DNA from: Manihot esculenta
Taxonomy: Eukaryota > Streptophyta > Magnoliopsida > Malpighiales > Euphorbiaceae
Reading direction: 5' to 3'
Length of the DNA stretch: 64,000 bases
NCBI RefSeq assembly: GCF_001659605.2
Contig: NC_035161.2
Span: 27,389,691 to 27,453,690 of the forward strand
Shown piece after piece: positions 46,891 to 59,600 of this stretch. The position numbers and the translations under genes are program-made. A model generated the notes under the pieces. It was not told where the DNA came from. It saw only the letters and a program-made list of their open reading frames with translations, and searched no databases. The stretch's first letter is position 1; each line of letters starts with the position of its first letter.

Positions 46891-48164
46891 TGGACCTTCA
46901 CCTCAGAAACCCGCTGAAGAAGAGGCTGCCCCTCTCCCTCTGCCTCTGCCACTGGCCTGTGTCATGGCTGGAGCTACTGGCTGAGCCACACTACCAGAAG
47001 CTGTCTGCTGGGACTGTGCCACAAAAGCTGCTCTAGGACACTCCCGTGCCATGTGTCCCTCCTGCCCACATCTGAAGCAGGTTGTCGTCCCAAACCGACA
47101 TATTCCCTTGTCCGGCTTCCCACATTTCATACATACTGTACTGTCTGCACCTGAGCTCGAGCCACCTCCTAATCCCAGACCTGACTTGATCTTGTTCCAG
47201 AACTTGTTCTTCTTTGACTTTTTGGTGGTACTGCTCCACCTCTTACTGCCTGAAGCTGCTGAACTCAAAGAAGAGAGATCTAACTTTCCCCCACCTGGGC
47301 TCTTGGAACCAGAAGGCTGTGCGACAGACTGCTTAACTTTCCCTTCAATGATTGCACTAGCCTCCATTCTCCAGGCCATATCCACTATGGCATGGAAACT
47401 CTCCCTCTCTGCTGACTGGATCAAGGAGGAATACCTGGAATGAAGCCTCATGATATACCTCCTAGCCTTCTTCTGATCTGTGTCAAGATTTTGCCCAGCA
47501 AACGGCAACAGCTCCAAGAATCTATCTGTGTACTCATCTACACTCATCTCCTCCGTCTGCCTTAACTGCTTGAATTCAATCATCTTTAACTCCCTTGAGC
47601 TATCAGGGAAAGCCCATCCTGCAAACTCATTAGCAAACTCCTCCCATGATAGGCTATCCAACCTCGGGTTCACATAGTTTTTAAACCACTCTCGGGCCTT
47701 CTTGCACTTCAATGTGAACCCAGCCATTTGAATGGCTCTACTATCATCAGCTCCTATCTCATCTGTAATCATCTTGACCCTCCCAAGATACTCAAACAGG
47801 TCATCACCTGTTTCATACTGGGGAGCACCCAACTTCATGTAATCGGTCATCTTGACCTTGCTCCCTCCAGATGAGCTAGGTTTAGGTACTTGGGTTTCTG
47901 GGATAGTAGATTCTGCTGGTGGTGGAGGAGGTGCAACATCCCCTGGTTTAGGGTTAGTTGTACCTGGATGAAAGGATGGGGGTGGGTACATAGGGTATTG
48001 TGGGTATGGTGGGTAGAAAGGTGGGTATGGCATGTGAGAAGGGTAAGGGTTAAAACTGGGGTAATCCGATGTACCTCCCATCGAATACCCGGGATTCTGT
48101 GAAAAGGGTGGGTATTGGGGTGGTTGAACAAACTCCGAGGCCTGAGTGCCTCCCTGAGACTCTC
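46891..48164 (-). pseudogene. O gag, central and C-terminal part
   Basis: The frame is open over the whole piece. SQGGTQAS and the proline/tyrosine-rich stretch come first (48164-47880), then the gag domain with AREWFKNYVNPRL and [17 protein letters not shown] (about 47590-47720). A lysine-rich [17 protein letters not shown] block and CCHC knuckle [14 protein letters not shown] (about 47040-47085) follow, then [10 protein letters not shown]. It is undamaged as far as it goes, but separated from its N-terminus by P and from protease by S3. Confidence 0.88.
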
Positions 48165-49907
48165 TGTAACGCCCCGAAAATCGGACCGCTACCGGCGCTA
48201 GGATCCGGGTCGACTTAAGGCCGCCGGGACCCGTAGCAAGCCTGACATAAAACCTGTAAACCTGTATAATCCCATACATGATCAACAACATGCATAAAAC
48301 TTTAAACTTTTCTTCATACATACTGTCATCAACTAACTCAACCTGTGCATACTCTGAACATATACATAACATAGTCCCTCTGTGGGATCTCATCAAGCCT
48401 CAAAGGCAAAACATCCTGTGTTGAGTTAGTTTACATAAATATCATAACATAAGATCATGTACATACAAGGGGGATTAACAATATACTATGGTCAAGCACA
48501 ACTCTATCCTCAATAACCTCATTACATAACATACTGAATATTTTTACATTTCATCATAATACAATTGTCATGTCCACAATCTGACTATTACATACATATG
48601 ACTTTTTCTTCTTGCCTTCTCTATCTATCCCGTACCTGCAAATCTGGGGGTTAGGGGAGAGGGGTGAGCTAGATGCCCAGTGAGTAGAACTATAAAAAGA
48701 ATATTTAAAACATGCTATCATGAAATGCGTCACTGCACAAATAAATCACACCACGGATGGACTGATTCAAAAATCCCTCAACTCCATGCCCGGCCCTATT
48801 ATGGGCACCACAGGACTTCGTATTGCCCGGCCCTATTATGGGCACCACAGGACTTCGTATACAGAAGGCTAATGAATCATCCTAATGTCCATCCACTATC
48901 ATCTATCACAACAATACAATGCGGCATAGTCGTGAATTCTAATGCAAACAACCTATAATATGATCATGATGCATGAAGCATGATACAAGCAATTTCATTT
49001 CTTAATTTAAAAGGTTAAGTTTAGTTCCACTCACCTCTGGCTGACTCTGACAAACTCTGTAGCAGCTGGCTCACTGCTGGGGTCCTTGGTTCCTCGGGTC
49101 CGAACCTACACAGGCGGACTCCAATGAGGGACCAAACATACATAAACATAACTCTAATACATTCCCCAAAAACCCCCTACAACATCCTGAAAATATCACA
49201 TAGAGATATGCATGAAGTGGCTGAACATGGCACTTTCGGCGGCACCTTCGGCGGCCGAAAGTCCCAGACAGAGACGAAACTCAGGCAGGTTCGGCGGCAC
49301 CTTCGGCGGCCGAAGGTGCCCCCGAAAAGAGACTTTCGTCTCTGTCTGGGACTTTCGGCCGCCGAAGGTGCCGCCGAACCTGCCTGAGTTTCGTCTCTGT
49401 CTGGGACTTTCGACCGCCGAAGGTGCCGCCGAAAGTGCCCTGTTCAGCCACTTCATGCATATCTCTATGTGATATTTTCAGGATGTTGTAGGGGGTTTTT
49501 GGGGAATGTATTAGAGTTATGTTTATGTATGTTTGGTCCCTCATTGGAGTCCGCCTGTGTAGGTTCGGACCCGAGGAACCAAGGACCCCAGCAGTGAGCC
49601 AGCTGCTACAGAGTTTGTCAGAGTCAGCCAGAGGTGAGTGGAACTAAACTTAACCTTTTAAATTAAGAAATGAAATTGCTTGTATCATGCTTCATGCATC
49701 ATGATCATATTATAGGTTGTTTGCATTAGAATTCACGACTATGCCGCATTGTATTGTTGTGATAGATGATAGTGGATGGACATTAGGATGATTCATTAGC
49801 CTTCTGTATACGAAGTCCTGTGGTGCCCATAATAGGGCCGGGCAATACGAAGGCCGCCGGGACCCGGATCCTAGCGCCGGTAGCGGTCCGATTTTCGGGG
49901 CGTTACA
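48165..49907. mobile_element. P: inverted-duplicated LTR fragment with two U5 ends and a target duplication
   Basis: The insertion starts TGTAACGCCCCG and ends CGGGGCGTTACA, so both outer ends are the same (U5) terminus of an LTR. CTCTC flanks it on both sides (48160-48164 and 49908-49912). The arms at 48817-49314 and 49354-49851 are inverted copies about 498 bp long that differ at only two or three positions by eye. They are separated by 39 nt. The left arm continues a further 650 bp to the terminus. The right arm lacks that part except for the terminal 41 bp, and a 17-nt piece at 49851-49867 is inverted. The inner junction falls in a GCCGAAGG motif. Confidence 0.88.
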
Positions 49908-50174
49908 CTCTCCCATGCCCTCTTCAGACATGCTCACACCAAGACTGTCATCCCTCCTTTGATCCACATCCATATCATCCCCCACATCTTCTGATATTCC
50001 ACCTTGAACTGTTCCCCTTCTGCTCACATCAAAAGACCTTCTAGGGTCCCTTGATGTTCTCTCCCTACTAGATCTACAGGACATTGCCCTAGGCAATGCA
50101 GGAGGATGGGCATCCGTGCCCTCATCCTGAGGTGGTACTCCAGTCAATCGTGCAGATCGACGAGTTCCTCTCAT
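49908..50174 (-). pseudogene. O gag N-terminus
   Basis: It runs from the ATG at 50174-50172 ([19 protein letters not shown]) to MGE, where P interrupts it; it resumes at 48164 with SQGG. This 89-codon stretch has no stop. A TTTTTCAG acceptor-like site lies just upstream of the ATG. Confidence 0.88.
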
Positions 50175-50433
50175 CCTGTTTACTGAAAAACAGCACACAT
50201 CACATAAACATTAGCATCAAATGGTTCATGTGGAAACACATGAATCCGCATCACATATATCACATTCTTAGCATATCATTAATGCACATGCATGAAATCA
50301 TGGCATTTCACATCATCATTCAAGACAGGACTCGATATCCTATCCTAGTGGACATGATTTTCCTATTGTGCTTGACCTTCTATAACTTCTATAAGCCCAA
50401 CACACTCTCTATAGGTCCGACCATATGAACCTA

Positions 50434-50447
50434 GGGCTCTGATACCA
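50434..50447 (-). other. primer binding site of O
   Basis: On the minus strand, TGGTATCAGAGCCC starts 3 nt after the end of O's 5' LTR. Confidence 0.8.
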
Positions 50448-52118
50448 ATCTGTAATGACCCGAAAATCGGACCACTACCGGCGCTAGGATCCAGATCGGC
50501 TTAAGGCCGCCGGGACCCGTAGCAAGCCTAACATACATCCTGTATACCTGTTAAATCCCATACATGATCAAACATAAACATAAAACTTTAAACTTATTCT
50601 TTCATTTACTAAGCTCAACCTGTGCATGCACAACTCATAAATATGAAACCCCACACTGGAGCTGTAACGACCCGGAAACCGATACCCCTCTGTAACGGCC
50701 CGAACCGCTACTGGCGCTAGGATCCAGATCGGCTTAAGGCCGCTGGGACCTGTAGCAAGCCAGACATACATCCTATCACCTGGTCAAATCCCATACATGA
50801 TCAAAACTTAACATAAAAACTGTAACATCTGATGTAAATACCGAGCTTGACCTGTATGCAACATAACTGGAAACATAAAGAACCCCCTACTAGAGCCCTC
50901 ATCAAAACTCTAGCTGGGTCAACATAACATACATCAAGCTGGAATCACATCCAAAGAACTAGAACCTAACCTGTGCATGCATCAAACCACAAACATAAGA
51001 CCTCCTGCGGGGTCCTCAAGAAAAACCATAGCGTGGTAAACAACACATGCCACAAGTTTAGTTCAAACACAACTCAACATCTGACATAACATACATCATG
51101 TACTAAAAAGGGACTAACCAAGTCTTAGGGCCAAGCACAGCACTAATCCAATACTCTACTATACTTGCATTACATTACATTTCATTATCTTACAATACAT
51201 TATAACAATTTATAATACATGTCCACACTAAAAGCACTAATCTATTACTATTACAAGACTTTTACCCTTGACATCTTCCTGGACTACCTTTGACCTGCAA
51301 AACTGGGGTTAGGGGAGAGGGGTGAGCTAAAAAGCCCAGTGAGTAGAAACAGAAAAACAGTTCATTAATTACATGCTTTCATGAAATGCATCACAGCACA
51401 AACATTTCACATAACGGATTGGACATGACCACCAAAACTCCCTCTGACTGTAACATAACATGGTGCCCGGCCCTTCGGGCTCCTTAGGACTTCATTATGC
51501 CCGGCCCTCAAGGGGCTCCTCAGGACTTCATTAACATAACATAGCTAGGGCTATTGGGGTCGCCTTGGTCCATCCACATCAACAGTAAATAATGCAATGC
51601 GTCATATTCGTGTAACTAGTGCAATCAACCTATTACATATAAACATGATGCATGAACCTGCTTTAGGCATTTGAATTTCGTAAAATAAAAGATTAAGTTT
51701 AGTTCTACTCACCTCTGGCAGACGCTGGACTGACTCTACAACTGCTAACACTGATGGCCTCCTCGGTCCCTCGGGTCCAATCCTACACAAGTGGACTCGA
51801 ATGAGGTGCCAAACACACTCCAAACAACTCATAACAAATCCCCAAAAACCCCCTAAAACATCACCAAAACATGCATAGAAAATAACCTTGAAAGGGCTGG
51901 ACAGGGCACTTTTGGCGGCACTTTCGACGGCCGAACCCTCTCTCCAGAGACGAAACTCGGGCTCTTTCGGCGGCACCTTCGGCGGCCGAAAGTCCCACTT
52001 CAGAGACGAAAGTCAGGCACTTTCGGCGGCCGAACCTTCCTTCGGCGGCCGAAAGTCTGCTTTCAAGCCAAAACTCAACTTTCGGGGGCAAGGTTAGGCA
52101 GCCAAACCATGCATCCAC

Positions 52119-52836
52119 TGTAACGACCCGAAAATCGGACCGCTACCGGCGCTAGGATCCGGGTCGACTTAAGGCCGCCGGGACCCGTAGCAAGCCTAAC
52201 ATGCATCCTGTGAACCTGTTTAATCCCATACATGATCAACAATATACATAAAAATTAAAACTTTTCTTTCCATATACATCAACCAAACTCAACCTGTGCA
52301 TAAACATCATACATAACATAAACATAACATTGATCTCTCAGTGGGATCTCATCAGTGCCCCCAACTCCTCTGTAATAGTCTTGACCCTCTCAAGATACAC
52401 AAACGGGTCATCACCTGACTCAAACTGGGGAGCACCCAGCTTCATGTATTCAGTCATCTTGACCATGCTCCCACTGGCTGAGCTAGGTCTAGAAGGTTGA
52501 GCAACTGGGGCTGCTGGTTTTGTAGGTGGTGGAGGTGGTGCAACATTTTCTGAGGTAGGGTTTGCTGGATTTGGATAGTAGGGTGGTGGTGGATACATCG
52601 GGTACTGTGAGTATGGTGGGTAGTATGGTGGGTATGGCATCTGTGTGGGATAAGGAGTGAAGCTAGGGTAATCCGATGTGCCTCCCATCGAATACCCGGG
52701 GTTTTGTGAGAAGTATGGGTGGTGGGGTGGCTGAACAAATCCCGAGGCCTGAATGCCTCCTTGGGACTCTCCCATACCTTCTTCCGACATGCTAACTCCC
52801 AAACTGCCATCCCTCCTCTGTTCTACATCCATCTGG
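52119..52836 (-). mobile_element. E: gag-to-LTR fragment with a target duplication
   Basis: The 718-bp insertion in D's LTR is flanked by TCCAC (52114-52118 and 52837-52841). The left end is a normal LTR terminus (TGTAACGACCCG), followed by about 240 bp of U5-side LTR. At about 52358 it changes into gag (MDVEQRRDGSLGVSMSEEGMG to TITEELGA). The right end lies inside gag coding sequence, not at an LTR terminus. The junction shares TTGGGGGCA between gag and LTR. Confidence 0.78.
52358..52836 (-). pseudogene. gag fragment inside E
   Basis: The open frame covers the acidic N-terminal region, the Pro/Tyr-rich segment (MPYPPYYPPYSQYPMYPP) and the beginning of the gag domain (YMKLGAPQFESGDDPF, YLERVKTITEELGA). 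It lacks the first 70 or so residues and everything after. Confidence 0.8.
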
Positions 52837-55800
52837 TCCACAGGCAGGTTCGGCGGCCGAAACTACCTTCGGCGGCCGAACCTGAGTTCATCCAGAACTC
52901 AGCCTCGCATGCATACCAGCCTCCCAAACCTTCCAAACACCCCAAAACAAGCACCCAACCTTACCAAAACATGCATAACCCCTTAACCATGCATAAAGGA
53001 GCTTAAACAAGCTTAAACTCCAACACATAACAACATAAAGCATACATAAATAGCTTATGACCCACATAAGCCAAAACCATCAAAACTACTCAAAACCTCA
53101 CTTGCTCTCTCCCAATCATGCATACACTCTCCCACATGCATAAACTAGCTTAAACCTTCAACATAACATCACATAACATACATAAACAGGCATAAGCATG
53201 CATTGGGCATAAAACCCACATAAACCTAAACATGCATATCTACCCATACTCAACCATTAAAACCTCTTAAAACTTCATTAAAACATAAAGGAAAGCAAAG
53301 ATCTACACTTACCTCTTGGAGATTGAGGGTTGGTGTGATCCCTAACTTGGAGATGGGAGAAAACTACTCCTTGGGTCTCCAAGCTCCCAAAACTTAGATC
53401 TAAGCTTGAAAACTCTTCAAAACAACCAAGAAACTCATAAAGACAAGAAGGAAATGAAGAAAAACATGAAAACGGCCAAGGGAGGACAAAAACTCACCTG
53501 AGCTCGAGAATGGGGAGAAAACTCGCCCATTTCCGATCTGAGGGCTCTTTATAGTGGCCTGGTCAAAGACCTTCGGCAGCCTAACGTGCCCCCTAAACTC
53601 ATGCATGTTCGGCGGCCGAACTTGAGGTTCGGCGGCCGAACTTGAGGTTCGGCGGCCGAACCTTGGCTCGTTTAAACAAAACTTTCAGAGGCCAAAAGCG
53701 CTCCCGAAATCTTCCCATGTTCGGCGGCCGAACTTCACTTTCGGCGGCCGAACCTGGCAAATGCCTCCTTGGTCTTTTCTTTTCAAAACTCAATTCTTTT
53801 CCATTTAAAACCATGAAATCAGTAAAAACATTTTAGAAACCACATTTTACCCTTCTAGAAGCCTCTGGCATCTTCAGAATTCCAGATTCCAACGGAGATT
53901 CCGCCGGAAGGTAGGGATTCCGATGCCGGAATCTAGCCGGGTATTACAGGAGCCCTCATCAAATGCTCCAATGGGGCAACATCTCATACATTAAGCTTGG
54001 TTTACATAAACATCATTAAAACTTTTCATTAAAAAGATGATGAGAAAAAAGGGAGTAACTTAACATACTAGAGTCAAGCACAACTCTAAACCTCAATATA
54101 CATCATTACACAATACTTTACATTACATTGACTTTTATGTCCACAACTAATCTATTACATACATAAACTTCTATTCCTGTTGACTTTCTGGTCTAGCCCG
54201 CACCTGCAAACCTGGGGGTTAAGGGAATGGGGTGAGCTACTAGAGCCCAGTGAGCAGAATAGTAAAAAAAAATATTTAAAATATATGCTATCATGGAATG
54301 CATCACATCACAGACAAATCACATCAATGATGAACTTGTCACCAATAGCCCTCTACATAACATTCCAATGTGCCAGGGGCATAGAATGGGCCTCACTGGT
54401 CTTTCTCTTACATTAACATAACATAACATTCCAATATGCTAGGGACGTAGAATGGGCCTCACTGGTCTTTCTCTTACATAGTGTCAGGGGCGTAGAATGG
54501 GCCTCACTGGTCTTTTATACCGTATCATCACCATATCATATCATATCATAGTGAGGGCTAAAGGATCATCCAACATTCATCCACATCATCATCATATTAT
54601 GCAATGCAACATATTCGTGAATTCTAATGCAAACAACCTAATATATCACATGACATTCGTGATGCGTGAATCATGCTAAAAATTTTATTATTTGCTTTGA
54701 AACATAAAGAGTCATTCTACTCACCTCAGGCTAGCTCTGAAAAGACACTGAAGCAGCTATCTCACTGCTGGGGTCCTCGGTTCCTCGGGTCCGAACCTAC
54801 ACAGGTGGACTCAAATGAGGGACCAACATACATAAACTTGACTCTAAACTACTCCCCAAAAATCCCCTAAAACACCTTAAAACAATCATAGAAATCATGC
54901 AAAGGAAGGCTGAACAGGGCACTTTCGGCGGCAGGTTCGGCGGCCGAAAGTCCCTCCAGAGTCGAAAGTCATGCACCTTCGGCGGCACTTTCGGCCGCCG
55001 AAGGTTCCTTCCAGATCCGAAACTCGTGCATGTTCGGCGGCACCTTCGGCGGCCGAAACTCCTTTCCAGAGCCGAAAGTCCACTTTCGGGGGCAGGGTTC
55101 GGCAGCCAAAAGTTTGCCTCCACAGGCAGGTTCGGCGGCCGAAAGGGCCTTCGGCTGCCGAACTTGGGTTCTCCCAAAGTGGCAGAACCCAGCCATTCTA
55201 TGCACATTTGCCTCCCAAACCTTTCAACTCAAATCCAACACTTCCAAAACATGCATACACACAAACATAAGCTTGTAGGGGTCTCAAACTAACCTAAACC
55301 CCAACACAAACACATCAAACATACTTATACAACATACATTAACCATAAAAGCACATAAGTCTTAACTCTAAACAACTAACCTAATCATGCATTTCTACCC
55401 CATGAACCTTCAAGAAACTTAGTCAAAACATAAAAAGAGGTGAGGATCTACTCTTACCTCTTGAAGATCGAGAGGAGAGGTGATCCAACTCGGAGGTGGG
55501 AGAGATCTAGCTCCTTGGGCCTCCAAACTTTAAAAACTTGTTCTAAGCTCACAAATCTTCAAAAATCAAGTAAACGCTTGTTAACACTTGAAAGATTTGA
55601 GGAAAAATCATCAAAATCAACCACAGGAGGGCATGGACTCATCGTTGGCCGAAAATAGGGGAGAAAGCTCGTCCATTTTCGGCCATGGGTCCTTTTATAG
55701 GTGGCTAGCCAGGCCACCTTCGGAAGCCGAAGGCGAATCCAAAATGTATGCATGTTCGGCGGCTGAACATGAGCCACATTCGGAAGCCTAACGTACCCCC

Positions 55801-56025
55801 CTAAACTATCCCACGTTCGACGGCCGAACTTGAAGTTCGGCGGCCGAACCTGGAAATGCCTCCATGGTCTTTTTTATTTAAAACCCAATTTCTTTCTTAC
55901 TTAAAACCATAAAATACATTAAAACATTTTATGAAAACATGATTTTACCCTTCTAGAGGTTTCCGACAATCGAGATTCCACCGAACGGTAGGAATTCCGA
56001 TACCGGAGTCTAGCCGGGTATTACA

Positions 56026-56030
56026 CACTA
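56026..56030. repeat. target site duplication of O, right (CACTA)
   Basis: Second copy of CACTA directly after the terminal TTACA of O's 5' LTR. Confidence 0.85.
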
Positions 56031-56640
56031 AACAAATAATAATCTCAAGGATAAAAGGAATAACATAAAAATCAGAAATGAGAAGGAAAATTAAGCTTGA
56101 TTTAATCTCACAATCCTTGTGAATTACACCTTGAAAATTTTCTAACTAGATAAAGGAGTTTAACTACTGAAACTCATGATGTAACTCCAAAATTCTAACT
56201 CAAAAACTGATTGAAAAACTCTGACTTCCCAATTCAAAAACCTTCCCCTTTTCAAAGGGGCAATTCTAAACTAAAGAAGAAGAAAAGAAAATATCCCTTT
56301 AAAAGGGGAACTGACAATCCCTAATTTTTTATTTTTTCTGAAATCATTTCTTCCTAAACTAGTCTTCTTCAATCATTTCCGGAAATCTCGTAATATTTTA
56401 TAAGTTGTGCCTATAGTCTGTGTACGAGGTTGGCCTTACAACTCCACCTCTGATTTCTGTCTAAATCTTTCAATTAAGCGTTTTTCTTTTCAAAGAGTAC
56501 AAAATCTGTCAATAGCACAAAAAGAAAAGAAATATCCATAATTCAGCATAATCAACTTCGATTTTATAAGAAAGAATGTGCATTAAATAGGCAAAATATA
56601 CATCATATCACAAAAACCCAGCCGCTATGTATCAACAGCT
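56031..56640. repeat. continuation of the unclassified repeat interrupted by O
   Basis: Non-coding sequence continuing 13800-14310. It contains hairpin-forming CCTTCCCCTTTTCAAAGGGG at 56241-56260 and a purine-rich run at 56273-56292. There is no open frame of interest. Confidence 0.4.
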
Positions 56641-59600
56641 AATGGATAAAATTCAAAAGTACATAAGTAATTATAAATTATTTATTTTATATTTAATAAA
56701 ATTATAAATTTAATAATTTTTTTTCATTATAAAAAAATAAATTATTATTATTATATATTATTACGACTTAAGTATATATTTCGGTTATTGATCTGTTTGA
56801 CTTTTGTTATAATTTAAGCATATAAAATGATAATTTATTGTTATTATTTTAAATTTAAAAAAAATTACTATTTAGTTGTTATAATATGAAAAAATTCAAT
56901 TATTGACATCCAAAAAATGTAATAAAATGTATTTGATATTTTAAAAAATCTACTAATTATTCTCTCCATTAATTTTATTGTGAAATATTTTACTATATAA
57001 TTTTTATAATTTTAAAAAATTTATTAATTATTTTAAAAAATTTATTAACTAGTCGCTCTATATCAATGATATTTTAGATTTTTTTTATAATATTTAATGA
57101 CTAAAATTAATGAAAAATTAATTATTAAATTATTTAAAATGTCATAAATATTTTAATGTATTTTTTAAAACTAAAAGACCAATTAATGAATTTTTTTATA
57201 TTATAGTGACTCAAAAATAATTTTTTCTTAAGTTAATTATGTATTAATTAGTGAATCATCGCCCTTTAATTATAATAGTTAACTGATTAATTTTGTGTGA
57301 GTAGTAAAATAAATACAATAAACATTACCAACAAATCTAAAAACAATACCTCTTTCCCTTCTATAATTATTATCCATTTTATTTTTCATATATATTAAAA
57401 AAATATAATTTTTAATCATATCCAATTTAAATATATTAAATTTTATTAAATACTAAAAAATATTTTAAAACTTTCTCCAAAATAAGAAATTTTAAATAAA
57501 ATTATAATAATTAATTTATATGTTATTATAATTTTAAAAAAATAACAATAATTTTAATACACATAAAACTAATTTTTTAAAAATATTTAGTGTTTAATTA
57601 AGAGAATAAATTATAAAAATTTATTTCTTTATAACATTTAATTAAATACTACTTAAATTATTAGTATTATTAAAATAATTATTCACTATTAAAACAGTTA
57701 ACAACTATCACAATAATTAATATGAATAATTGAAATACTTAAAAAAATATGAACAGAAAATATTTGATTGATAAAATAATTAGAAACCCTTTGTAAATTT
57801 TATAAACATCTATTAATAAATATTTTATTTTTTAAATTAAATCTAAGCAAATAAACAAAGGGATGATATTTGATTCTCTTTGTCAAGAAGTCCTCCCTCC
57901 TCTCTTCTATATCCCGATTTGGTAAAGGTGATCAAAGGTATAGAAGTCTTTCCTTGATGCGAAAGAAAGGTATAGAAGTCTAACGGTAACTTTTTTTATT
58001 TTTCTTGCATCTCTGTAGAAAGTTTTCTTTTGAAATTGAACCCAAACACTTCCCCCAGTCTTTACGCAGACTAAAGACAGGGACTGCAACGACCCTGTAC
58101 AGTCTCATTATTTATTACACAATTGTTAATAATTTATACCCAGTTTCCTGAATCAATTTCCAAGAAAAATTATAATTTTAATTATATATATATATTTAAC
58201 TAAGGGCTCATTTGTCCTTTACTACGGTAGACAACGTGTCATAATCATGAATTTTTATATAGTGGGATCCACCATAATCCCTATTAATAATCCCATGGTG
58301 GGTTATTGCAATATGTTTTTTTAATTTTTCAATCTTTATTATTTTTAGTACTATTTTTAATCATGATTTGCGTATCAAAGCTGTCACCCTCTCTCTATAT
58401 ATATATTATGAATAAGTAAATAAAAATTATTTTAAAATAAATTAAAACGATCACGTATAATTATTTAAGAATTTATTTATTGTTTTCACAAAATAAATCG
58501 TTTGAAATAAAATCAGTGAGTGTAAACCAGAATCAATATAAAATGTTCATAAAGATTTTATATAATTAATATATTATGGTTATTAAAAAAATTGTATCAT
58601 TTAATTTTTATTACAAATTCACCCTTTCTTTGAGAAAATTATATAACATAAAAATCAACATTTTATTATTTATTTCAAGTGGTTGGGTTTTATTGATAAT
58701 TTTTTTCCGTCCAATGATAAAAATATCTGTTAAATCAATATTAAAACTGTAAATCTATTTACAGTAAAATATTTATTTGGAACATCACAACCTCCTAGTT
58801 TTAAACTAAATTTCGCTTCTCAAGTTATTATATTTAATTTATATATTTTATATTTAGTTTAAAATTCATGTTTCACATTTCAAATCTGTAAATTTTGGTC
58901 AATTTTAATTCTACTCCATTGAGAATCTCATTCTATTGGAGAGGTGAAGAAGGGTGATTCTGCTGTTTAAACTTTATTCGATAATAATTTTATAATATTA
59001 TTTAATATTTTAATTGAATATTTAATAATTAAAAAATAAATTACTTTTTTAAAAATTAAAAAAATAAATTATTAAAAATTAAATTTTATTATATTTAATT
59101 AATCACCGCTAAAATTTTTTTAAATATTTTTCAGTTTTTTTTTTTATCTATTGTCAAACTCCACCTTCACTAATGTCAATCCTCAATCTAATTAGTCTAG
59201 AGTTGAACTTTTTATCATTTAAATAAGTTTAATTTGATTAGTTTATCAATAAAATTTTGAACTTCACATTTAAATTTGAATGAATACTGAAATACTATAT
59301 AAAAACTGATGTAAATTAGAGATTTTTGCAAAAGAAAAATAAAGGGAAAGAGAATTCCGGCCGGCGGCGGCCTAGGCGAGTGGTAGAGTGCCTAATTTGG
59401 AAGAAATATTCCAAACTCACGTGGCCTTAAAAGTACTATTGATTGATCATTCGCAGGATGGGAATCTGTGGTCAATGTTCGTACATATGGCCCCCTTCCT
59501 TTTCCTGTTACGTCACTTGATGTCTTGACAGGTTTTTTATTAATTATATTATTTTTTATTTTTACATTATTTTTTTATTTTAAATAAAATAAAAATTTTA

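Larger units (their letters stand above)
50663..53948 (-). mobile_element. element D: LTR of a second subfamily with a residual stub
   Basis: D is flanked by GGAGC (50658-50662 and 53949-53953). It starts with 18 bp of a U5 end (TGTAACGACCCGGAAACC), then GATACCCCTC, which resembles the primer-site side (GATACCAATC in O), then a full LTR from TGTAACGGCCC at 50691 to TATTACA at 53948, interrupted by E. It therefore looks like an element reduced to one LTR plus a trace of the other. Without E the LTR is about 2.5 kb. Its U3 start matches S1. Confidence 0.75.
14311..56025 (-). mobile_element. element O: outermost Tekay-type Ty3/gypsy chromovirus, heavily interrupted
   Basis: O begins TGTAACGACC at 14311 and ends GGGTATTACA at 56025. 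It is flanked by CACTA on both sides (14306-14310 and 56026-56030), which is the 5-bp duplication left by gypsy integrases. Reading right to left it has 5' LTR, tRNA-iMet primer site, gag, protease, RT, RNaseH, integrase, chromodomain, polypurine tract and 3' LTR. Removing nested insertions leaves LTRs of about 2.27 kb each. The coding part has stops, deletions and a loss around the RT N-terminus caused by nested copy B. It is the oldest insertion of the block because all others lie inside it. Confidence 0.88.
50451..56025 (-). repeat. 5' LTR of O, split by D
   Basis: Pieces lie at 50451-50662 and 53949-56025, together about 2284 bp. They match O's 3' LTR closely (for example the ATTAAGCTTGG and CCACAACT stretches). 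Motif clusters at 54918-55165 and 55752-55850. Reverse-complement donor-like sites near 55457 and 54720. Confidence 0.87.

Noticed and set aside
59371..59480. tRNA-like sequence (TAGGCGAGTGGTAGAG)
   Set aside because: A plausible A box, but no B box at the right distance and no cloverleaf could be folded.
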